Below are positions 13,701 through 25,700 of a DNA stretch of 64,000 bases, piece after piece. Position 1 is the stretch's first letter, and every line of letters starts with the position of its first letter. This DNA comes from Druceiella hillmani. Taxonomy: Eukaryota; Arthropoda; Insecta; Lepidoptera; Hepialidae. The position numbers and the translations under genes were made by a program. The notes beneath the pieces are model-generated. The model was not told the origin of the DNA, made no database searches, and saw only the letters and a list, made by a program, of their open reading frames with translations. The stretch lies in the NCBI GenBank assembly GCA_039881145.1, contig JAYKKI010000032.1, positions 12,081,501-12,145,500 of the forward strand. The letters are read 5' to 3'.

Positions 13701-16700
13701 AGGGCACAATTTATCAAGTTCTTCAAGAACTGTAGGTTCGTCAGCCGAGGACCATTCGTCTTCACTGTCTCTTTCATTGTCACTTTCCAATTCTGAATGA
13801 TCTTCTATATCACACGAAAGATCCGATAAACGATCACAGGAAAGATCTGATAAACGATCAACACACAATTCTTCATCACTTTCGTCATCAAATCGGCTCA
13901 GGTCTCCCGAAATAATGTTACTTTGATCAGAATTTCAAAGATTTTGTGAAGTGTGCACCCTTTCCGATTGTTAGATTTACACTGAATGCGTGGCGAAGCA
14001 GAAAATTGTGTGAAGGGATGACTATGCAGTTGAATAGATTACCGTTATACCCAAAAGTACATACATAATTCACCATTGTATGTGTTAGAGAACCAAATTT
14101 TGTCCTTTGGAATTCATATGTCTGGCACGTTCTCTTTAGAGCAATAAAAAAGTATAAAAATAAACATATTTATACGTCACCCGCATTCTACCACATGTCA
14201 ATAAAAAATGTATTAATATGTTTCCCGGATACAATATGTTAACATTAAAAAGATGTGCAAAGTGTTAACCATAAAAATATCCACTACATAAATGTTGATT
14301 ATTAAAATTATAAAGTTAGAATACATATCCAACTTTCGTAAAAAATTTTAAAATTTAATTTGAAATAAAAACGTCTTCTGAATATTAAATCGGTAAAAAA
14401 AATAACTAGTAATATAGTGTAAAATATTTGCGCTAAAGGTCACAATTAATTTTTAAAAACTCTTAAAATTATATGGAAAACGTATACACGATATACGAAA
14501 ACGTAAAACGATATATCTAAACCTTTGCTCATTAAACTTCATTACGCAATAACCGTCGACGAAATACTGGCCGACCACTAACCTGTTAATACATAAACTG
14601 TCAATTCATAATATGCAATTGATGAGTGTCAAAATTTAGTAGTTAGCATTTAACATTGATCAGCACCAATGCGCTAAGGAAATAATGCTCCGTTAATATA
14701 AACAGACATAGACTTTGACGGTTTATTGACTACAAGTGTTGATCAACTGTTAACACATATTTTCGTCAACAGTGTTGATCATTGACACACATTAGCGTTA
14801 ACTGCTAATTGTATTCTGACTCAGCTCTACTACAGATAATGGTACCTTTTTCTTGAATCGTTAGTGATTTTGGGGGGCCACTATTTATGCAAAGACAACT
14901 GTATACATTATTGTGCATCATTATAGGCGCAAGAAATATATCGCTGTGGAGTGCAAGTGAGCACAATCTATGGCTAACACATGTCATAATAATTGGACTA
15001 ATACAAACATACATCAATATAGGCAACTTAACACACTAACTGAAGTCATTTGATGTGAAGGAAAGTAAAAATGTTTAAGTACATCTTATTAAATGGTTTA
15101 TCAATATAAACAAAGTGATAATAATTGAATGCCATTGTATTCAGATTGGCTGGATAAAGATTTGGATGACTGTTTTTACATTTGCGAAACAAATTAATCT
15201 GTATATATCACACCATCTTCTCTCAGAATTAGAAATAAATATAAACCACGCATTATATTGTTATACATATTTAAATATACTGTAAATTGGTGCTAAATAG
15301 TACTATACAATGCTAAACGCAAAATCTATTTAGTGTAAAATTGGATACTCGCAACTCGAATTTCTTGGCAAATATTCTGTTGTTCTCATTGTCTGACAAA
15401 AATCACCTACAGAGTAAGGACACTTAGAACATATCCTAACTTTACAGGTATAAAAGGGCGTACGCTGACACCGAGTACTGGACGAAAGCGCCGCCACGCC
15501 AGTGAGAGCAGCGAGGTAAGTGAGGGTAGCAACAGTGGCCTGGCCAGCCTGGCAAACCCTGGACAAGGGAGGCTGGAAGAGGTGGCTGGTGTGGAGCCCG
15601 AAGTGCAGAAGACCCCGAGGAAGATTGATGGAGTGAAAGGTGTTGTTTACAACTATTACTATTATATAGGAAAGTTCTAATTTCTGTCATTTTCATGTGA
15701 TCTGTCTTTTTTATGTTAATATAATAATACAGTACGACTCAAAATGTAGACATTTTGTGTACATTTTAATATTACCCAATACCTGTGTAAAATACTTGTA
15801 GGAGGTTCTACCCGGTTATAACATTATATCATCTCCTACCATGATTGCATAAGCAGTAATGATATGCGTCATCCTACTCAATTTTATGAAGAGGAAAGTT
15901 TTTAGGGTTTATCCAAACATGGTTTATCTGATTGACATAAAAGTTTCACCATTGTGTAGCTTATAGCGTCGAGATGGTACATAATAGAGAAAAGTAATGA
16001 CCAATAACGATACGTTTATATAAAATGATTAAAATATACTAGACTCATTTTTGAGTAAAATTTCTAAGCCATAATGGCTTAGAGGCAGCAAACCTTAAAA
16101 ATAACGTAAGTAAATATTGTAGACAGCATGTAAATCCAGAAAAACGTGGCCGGTATATTTTACTTATTATGATGGTCTGTATATTATGACCTGTTTTCTG
16201 TTGCCGAAGCGGATTACAGAAATATTTTTAAGTTATACAAACTAAACTCTGTATTTCTAGAATGTATACAGCAAATATACATTATTTGTTATAAACATTT
16301 TTATATTACAAGTTTGGTTTCTATAGTTCTGTACTTAGTTAAGACGTAGAATACATAACTAAAATGCTGTGGATATTGTTAATAACTTAACTGTAAATAA
16401 TTATTATATAAAAAATAATTAACACAAAATGCAGTCACAATTCCAAGCAAAAGTGGGACATGTACGTTATCTCAGACCTCTACTTTTGCAGGTCACTTCT
16501 CTGTTGCCATTCGTATAAAGAGTCTGTGGTCAAAATTCGCTTGTTGACTTCAATACAGAATTGTATTTCTACAATTACAATGTTTATTGAATGAAATCGA
16601 TATATCCAGTTGGTTACTCACAACTCAATATACTCAAATTTGACTACCTTCGAAAAAAATGTTAACAAAATTTTTATTTCTACATGTACTGTCATGTTTC

Positions 16701-19700
16701 TGGTAGTTCCACAGTTCTACAAAAAGAATGGTGTAGGGAAATTAAACAGGTGCAAATATACTGTGTGCTGGTATAACTCACTGAAATTATCTGTTATCAA
16801 AAAAAAAATTAAAACTCATAAAAAAAACTGTCATCAAAAAAAATTAAAAATCACTAAAAAGAAAAAGATTGTAACTACATGGCACTTACGTTTGTAAGAT
16901 TATATTTACATTCTAAAGCTATAGGAGCACCACTATTAACTAAGATTTTGTACTTCAACAGTATGAAATCTTTATAGAATGACATTAAGCCGTCTGCACG
17001 TCTGTTTATGTGCAATTTACAACTGTTGGTCCAGGTATTAGTTAAATTAGCACAATTAAATGAAACTACGTGATGTAGTATTATTTCTACTTTCTTTAAG
17101 TTCTTTACCACAACCTAGGTTTCTTTGTATTACAACATCTTTAGGTGAGCTATTAGCAAAGATCTTTGTTAATAGCCCACCTGAAGATGTTGTAATACAA
17201 CGAAACCTAGGTTGTGGTAAAGAACTTAAAGAAAGTAGAAATAATACTACATCACGTAGTTTCATTTAATTGTGAATAATGAATTTCTACAAAATTAACG
17301 CTAAATATATTCGATACTTTCAAATAATACTTAAATAGTAATTACAAAAAAACGACGTAGCAAATTTTTTTTAATAGTAAAAAGAAATGTTTTGTTTACA
17401 AATACAATATAAACTGTAAAAATATGTAATGCAAATGTGTTTCCAAAATTGTATATGAAATCTGAAAAAGTATATTAAAATGTATACTATCCCCTTTCGT
17501 TTCAAAATTAAGCGATGAAAATGATATCAGTGTTGTAAAATTCTATAATGTGGTAAAGGATTTAGTCCAAAATTTTTTTATATTTATGAAGAGTAAAGGC
17601 GGAACTATGTAGGCAGGTCCAACTTGCATTTAATTTTGTTAGTAAACTTTATGAATCCACACAAAATAATATAACTAGCCTTTCCTAATATTTCTTTACA
17701 AAATTAAACAGCTGGTCCACTGCAACTGAAGGGGGCCGCTAAGCAGAACATCGGGAAAAAGAATTCCAAGTTGACCAAATTTGAAAACGACGAGGACACA
17801 GTTTCGTTGCTGGGGCCCATTCCTCCACTGGGCAGCACTCTCTTTGCCGGGTTACACTTCTTGCTCACTTGCACCGATCCACCTTTGAAAACAAGATTGG
17901 AATTGGTTAGTATATAAAGTATTTCATAATTTAGTTTTAAAGTATGAAATTTCCAATATAACATTTTTGACATGAAAATGTCTCGACGCCGGGTATGGGG
18001 AAGCAACTGCACCCAACGAGTGACAGTTTCTATTGAAGCAAATTCAAACTTCAATAACTTGACTAAAAGTTGACATAGCGCCACCATCTTTTTCCCATTT
18101 TAAAGAAGAAGAATGAAAGTTTAATAGTACTGCTGAGCGACTGAAGATTATGTATTATGCACATACGAAGCCAACCCAAGATTTTCGACTATTAGTTCTA
18201 ATTAAGTAAAATGGATCTAATATTTGCAAGAGGTTTTCAAATAATTTCAAAACCATAAGTTTCCTGTTTTTAATACCACTACCCTATATTCAATAAATGT
18301 AATGATGCAACTGAATTAAACGAATCAAAACAAACATTTTAATTAATTTAAAAATACAAGATTGATATTTTCACGAAAATATCTGCGATAAGATCCGACT
18401 GCAACTCCTTGTTTGTTTAACTTATGGGAAAATATATATTATATACACATATTTTTAAATAAATTACTACATGGAAACGAAGGATTTTTTCAATATTGAA
18501 TATTTGTTAGTTTCACTTTAATCTCATAATAGATAATAGAAAGAGTATACGTAAAAGATATACAAGATATCCAAGAGAATATTCATATCACATTTCGCTT
18601 TTCTATTAAGATGAAATAAAGAAAATTTTTTCTGTTACTACCATCTCGTTAATTGAACTGATAATCTCTCAGGAATCCAAGCAGTATAACTCTGAAGATG
18701 ACGGTGAAAGCTCGTCTACACTAGCTGGCACAGATTGTGAAGATCTGGAGTTCTCCAATACACCCTTTAATAAAGAACGCCTTAAAGAACAGCTAGAAGC
18801 GGGCGGAGGGGTCGTCTATAGCCACTTTGAAGACGTGCCTAAAGCTAAATACAGCGTTTGTAAGCTGGTAGCACCCAGGCCTTGCCTTACGGCTAAATAT
18901 ATACAATGTTTGGCTGCCGATATAAAAGCCATAACACACCTATGGGTGATAACATGTTGCACCAAAGATAATCTGTGTGATGTAGACGCATTCTCATTGC
19001 CAGCTGGCTGGTCGATACAGAAGAATACATTTATTAATTGGGTGAGTACCAAAATTATATTTCGCTAAGGCCGAGTGATGATGAAACATACACCAGTCAA
19101 TTTTAATAATAACTAAATAAATTTTGAGTCTAAATCAGTTTAATTTAGAACTCTTTCAAATATTGTTATCTTCCATTTATGAAAAGGGTCGAACAGAACC
19201 CTATTGCTGTAAGTGCCCTCTAGCTTCTAAACTATAAACGCTATCCGCATAAAATTTGCACAGATTATGTAAAATAATTACCCAAAGCTAGAATCAAATC
19301 TAAATTTGGCAAAAAAATGTTTTCAGAGCTCTTGCAAAAGTGATGACAAAAAAATTTCTAATGTAAAATATATACAGCTGTAACAAAGATTATGTCTATT
19401 ATTTATAAAAGGGTTGGTAAAAGCTTTGATTGACTGGATGAGAAAAGACATATTTTTTATGACACTTTGTATATATTAGCAAGCAATACATAGCTAGAAA
19501 GAGAGTTTTAAGAAAATTTGTAATTTTTTTTATTATCCAGTTGTAATTTGGATTTCCAAGTACCACACACTTGGAAATAACTGAAAAATAGGTGATCTGC
19601 TGGTTTCCTCTCTTTTCTCAATAGTAATTGAAATATGTTTGTAAAATGTGCCTTGATAATTTCACCGGATCAAAACTCTCAAATATAACACATATTACAA

Positions 19701-22700
19701 ACAACATGGAGTCTCACTCTCGCCTAACATATTTCCTATATCTTTTTTTAGGATTAAATTTATTTACATCGATTTTAATTATGAAGCATTAAAACTATGC
19801 CACATTTAAAAAAACAACAAAGAATAATGTTGAAACTTGTTTATTTCCATAGGACATTAATACAAAATAAAACAAATTTACCAATACAATATCTAATGCT
19901 CACACGATTCATCAAATTAGTGTCTATTTTGCCCGACTTTTCGTAGTAAAATATTCCCATATAAATAAAATTATGAAAATATTTGTAATTTTCAGTTTAA
20001 TGAAATTGACAAAAAAATTACTTTCAATAAACGTGTTCAAGTATGGGGGACAAATTAAAATCGATGAAGTGGTTAATGTTATCTCGTAATATATATATTG
20101 TTATTGAAGCATCCAATTTATAGCAAACAATTGTAAGCAAATGCAGGCTAATTTGCCTGTAGTGCCAATAAAAATAATAATTTCAATAATCCAATTTATA
20201 GCAAACAATTGTAAGCAGATGCAGACTAATTTGCCTGTAGTGTCAATAAAAATAATAATTTCAATAATCCAATTTACAACAAACAATTGTAAGCAAATAC
20301 AGGCTAATTTGCTTGAAATGCCAATAAAAATAATAATTTCAATAATCCAATTTATAGCAAACAATTGTAAGCAAATGCAGGCTAATTTGCCTGTAGTGCC
20401 AATAAAAATAATAATTTCAATAATCCAATTTATAGCAAACAATTGTAAGCAAATATAGGCTAATTTGCTTGGAATGCCAATAAAAATAATAATTTCAATA
20501 ATCCAATTTATAGCAAACAATTGTAAGCAAATACAGGCTAATTTGCTTGGAATGCCAATAAAAATAATAATTTCAATAGTCCTGAATTTATGAGAAAAAT
20601 GTATTTATGATATTTTGCACTGTTCTTATACAATGCTATAAAAGTGATCAATATGTCGTATCTTTAAATTGTCTTTATTGGCTTAATAACAAAATGTGAA
20701 CACAATTTTTTATTTTACGTATTTCACTCATGAGCAGCAGAATGGCTTGTGACCCAGGAATTCTACCTTCATATTAACTTCTATGATGTATTTGATATTC
20801 CTTCATCATCTATATATATAAAAGAAAGTCGTATTAGTTACACCGTTTATAACTCGAGAACGGCTGGATAAATTTTTTTGATTTTTGTGTTTTTGGATTT
20901 GTCTTTGTCGGGAATAGGATAATAAGTATTAAAACATTGGAAAAATTCAGGAAAAAAAAATTATGAAGAAAATTAATTTTCCCATACATTTTGTATGGAA
21001 CGACTTTTTTGATGATATATCGAGAACGGATTGACTGATATTTTTATTTCATTGAAAATTTAAATGATTATTATATATTTATTGAATATTTTTTTTTATC
21101 TCAGCTTCGAAAAGTTTCCTCGCGCATTGGAAATTTAAAAAAATCACAAATAATTTAATTGTGTATAAAACGTAATATGTGATAAATGACAGTAAAAAAA
21201 AAACCATGTCATAAATGACAGACACGAACGAAAATGGTAATTGGTTTTTAATAATTCTTATTCATTTTTCGACCGTTATTTCATTTGAATTCGATTAAAT
21301 TAATTCTCTTTAAACAATTTTTTTCTGAAATTCATTTGCGAAGAGTGATTTCAAATAGTTGAGTTAAGTTTTATGAAGATGTTCACTTTGTGAGGTTATG
21401 ATATTTGTGATTGTGCGGGCTATGATAATTGCTTGATTATGTAATTTATGTGATTAATTTTAAAGTGTTATTTATAATGCTGAGAGTCTAATCTTTCACA
21501 ACGAAGCCGTAATGCAATTCGACTTTGGAATAGTGTGAATCAATTCACTGCAGATGAACAAGCAATTGCACAGGAAGAGCGCCGTGTAAGTATGGCCTGA
21601 CTTCGTTCTTCACAAACACAAGAACAAGACAAACGACTCAGTTGACAACGAAAAATCGTCGAGCTTATCGCACAGATCAACAACATAATAATCTTCGACG
21701 CGCAAGAAAAAATGCTTGTAGCATTGATTTGAATCGAGTAGCATTTCAATACGATTGCATAAATGACTACAGCTTGTATCCATTCGTTCGAATTGACCCA
21801 ATGGATATTGTGTGCAACCATTGCAGTGAATTGAATTAGTTCGCTGGAGAAACGCCTGGATTGTGCTCTCTCAGTGGCAAGATGAAATTCTTGCTTCTGC
21901 CACATGAGTCATTGCATTCATTAATTCGTACCGAAACACCAGAATCACGACATTTTCTATCGAACGTTCAAAGATTTAAGGGATGACTCCAAATGACTTC
22001 ATTTGAAGGAGAAATTATCGAAGAACGCGGATTCAATTTACATTCAAGGTAATTTCTGCTAGAGAGAATAAATGTTTATTTTCCTTTGGTGATCATAATT
22101 CGACAGATCCAAGGCCAAATTCACTTTGGAACAATCGAATCGGATTATTGCAACCGCTTGAAGATACACAGCATCAATTCATCTAAACATACTTCATGGG
22201 CAGCATGGAGGAACAACTTGATGGGTGTCAAAAGAACGAATCGCCAATAAAAAGAAAAGTTCTTCAAAATTTGCAGTAACTACTTCATGAATATCATACA
22301 TTGGTTCGGTTGTACATCACCGAGTTGGCGCATGCCAAGTGATGACTACAAAGTTGTGATTTTAAAGTTATTTTAATTTAATTAAAATAGTTTTCATTTT
22401 GATTTGTACATTTACTGAACTTAATTCATTTTGTATATTCATTTTATCTTAGCAAAAAACTGAATTTAATTAAGCTAATAAATTAACACAACATTCGTTA
22501 ATTCTGAGGCGATACGAAGTTGGCCGGGTCGGCTAGTATTTTATAAATGAAAGGTTAAAAATTCATACTTGAATAGCAGATTAACTAGAAATTTACATAA
22601 TCACCTCTCATAAAGATATCAGATATGTTAACAACACAATAAATATGCAATGTTACAAATAATACACTTATAAACTCGTAAAAATTACTTTACAAACATA

Positions 22701-25700
22701 TTACATATGGAAAGCACAAAAATACTCTAATATCAACTAAAACATATTTTGGATCAAAATCAATTTGGAGAAAGTAGCAATTATAGTAAATTTGATAAGT
22801 TTGTATTATTACGATAGGATAAACATTTCTAAAATGGTGGCTTTCATTATCACCAATGAACGTGGGGACAGACTATTATACAGAATAACTAAGAGGACAG
22901 TCCAAGAAACGTAGAGATTACTAAAAAAACATTCACAGCCCCACGTCAGAAGCACTTTTGATTATGTGATGAACTTTGTCAAAGTCATTATACTATTGTT
23001 CGTGTGAAATAGATAAAATTATAAAACACAACATTAAGCCTTAGTGTATCGGTAGGATATGAAAAAGTTTGACTGAAAACAGGGAGAATGAATAAAAATT
23101 GAATAAAAACAATTGTACAAATAAGATTCACCATCAAGCACAATATAAATTTGTAACTAATGTTCAACTATAATTATTACGTGATTACACATTAAATAAG
23201 CAAGGAACGTGTTAATGAAACGAATTATTTTTTTCTGTTTTCCTTTATTTAATTGAAAGTTAATGTATACTTTAACTTTGTTTTGTAATGACAGTAGCAT
23301 AACCAAAAGTTTATTAATTTACTATGAGACGGCGCTAATAGCACAATCTCTATAGATATGTCATATCTCCCTATACACATTTCTTTTCCGTGGAAGAAAG
23401 ATATTACAGTGGAAAATATTTCAGCTTTTACGTATTGAAACACATATACACGGATATGGAACGTGCACTAGACCATTAAAGTCGAACATCAATATTGTCG
23501 TTCAATATTTTTATAATCAATGTGATGATTGTATTGGTAATGTTTTCTGTCATCGACTTTTCGCATTTGCACACGTCAAAATAAATGATTGCATTAAAAA
23601 TATGGTCAATGCTTAGAGTCTTTCAATTGCTTAGAGTTGCAATTTTTAAGATTCCGTACTTATTTTAAATTTTGCAATTTATGTGTGCCTTTATGAGTAA
23701 TTCGGTAGATATTTATAAACAACGATTAATTAATTAACGTGAAATTCATGTTTATGATAACTTAATGTGACAATGGTGATTATCGCCATTCTCCTTTTGG
23801 TGTAAAACTAGAAGTATCCGAACTCATTCAATTCATAATGATGCAATCGCACAATTCAATTTTGAACAATTACAATACAGTACTTGTATATAATATAGGG
23901 TACTAATAGTAGTCTACGTATTACTTATACTTATTACTCTACGTATTATAATAGTCTATGTATTATTTATATATTATTTATACATAGAGTCATAGTAGAT
24001 CTTGTATTCTTATGACTTATATTATTGGTGTTGAGAATAGTCATCATGAGTTCACCTGAGTGAAATATTGAGTGTATTTAGTTGGCTCTTTTGAGACGTT
24101 TTGTGCTAGTCACTTATATTAGTGTCGTAAATATAAACTATGAATAACAAAAACAATAAATTTATTAAACTGGCTGTACTTTTAAAATTCAGCTAAATAA
24201 ATATTATTTTTACTAAAATACTAATTATGATTTATAAAACAGCATCTACGTATTAACAATCACAAGTTTTATAATTATTTGTGAATAATTGGGTATTTTC
24301 CTATTTTTTTTTATTTCATTAATCATAATTTCAATGTATAAGTTGATGAGGAGCGAAAAAAAAATTTTAATAATCTTAAAAATTGACCGAGTTATAAAAG
24401 TTTAAATTTGACCTTTAGAGAAAGACGGCAATACTATGTTGTGAGGTCATTTTTAAAATTGCATATTATATTCTACGAGAGGAAAAGAGACAGGGATATA
24501 CCCAACCCTATCCGTATCTTCAAATTTAGAAGCCTACAACTGGCTTATTTTTCAATCAACTTTTGAATTTTTTTCAAGACTGGTTTTTAATTAACTTATA
24601 TTTCACAATATTGTACGAAAAATATCAAAATTTAGAATGAGAGAAGATAGAGAAATAAGAGGTGCAAGTATCCTTCTTTCCCTATTTCACGTCAAGGGAA
24701 AAAAACAAACACAAACTTTTTGAAATATTCTATGAACACTAAATACGAAATAAGTTTATGTTCTAACATTTCCACAAAGAACAAAGAAAAATAAATATAT
24801 TTTTAAAATATCCAATCAAATACAACAATACATAAATGTGACAATGTTAATTGAAGTAAGTGAAACAATACTTTTTTTTTTATTTTTTAGAATAAGACAT
24901 AAAATTAATACGGGAAACACTTGTTATTAACTTATCAATTAAATAAAGCTGCAATTATGGATTACAAGTTTTCTATGTAAGGCCCTCTATTTAACTAAGT
25001 TGGACAAACAATGAATAAAATAAAATGATAATAACATTACTGATCCGTCTGCTGCGCATGAATTTCACAGAGCCTGTTCTTTACATCTGATCGAAACTGG
25101 AGGCGTGGACTTGCAAGGTTTACGTTTAACGTTTGATAGTTTGCAAAATAATTTGAAAAAATAAATTTTCATAAAATTTAACACTCTATAACTCGTAAAA
25201 GTACAACTTACGAAAATGCTTTCAGCGATGATATTGTAGAGAATTTAATGCTCTACAAAAAGTAATTTAATTAGTTTTGTCAAAATATTGATGGTTCACA
25301 AGATATTTAACTTAAAAGTTTTTTAAAGATGGCTGATTTGACATAACCTTTCAGACCTACTTGGCAAATTACTCAGCATGTGACTCTTAGTAATACTGTC
25401 AAAAAAAAAGTTTATCCTACGTTTTTGGGTAATTTTTCTGGACTTATATATAACTAATTTATGAAATAGTGAAAATGCACAAAAAAATTGTTGTACAAGT
25501 TTATTTACCTGTGAAATAAAAACTGTTGTCAAATGTCAATGTACATTTTTACGTGACATATATTATCTTACAACGTAACTTGAATTCTGGTTCAAAAAAC
25601 TTTGAGATTAATATGAAAAAGAAAATGCACTTGCAAGTGTTATATGAAAATAAAATTTCAGTTCAAAAAAAATTATATAAATTGTCTTTATTGTTATCGA

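Noticed and set aside
16610..16897. 95-codon Lys-rich protein
   Set aside because: Composition follows A-rich DNA, no conserved features, within a 53BP1 intron.
17056..17269. Twin 69-codon proteins on both strands
   Set aside because: The two frames mirror each other because the DNA is a palindrome. No domain or codon signal.
20111..20578. CRISPR-like array
   Set aside because: The 78-bp units are contiguous with no unique spacers, in a eukaryotic intron.
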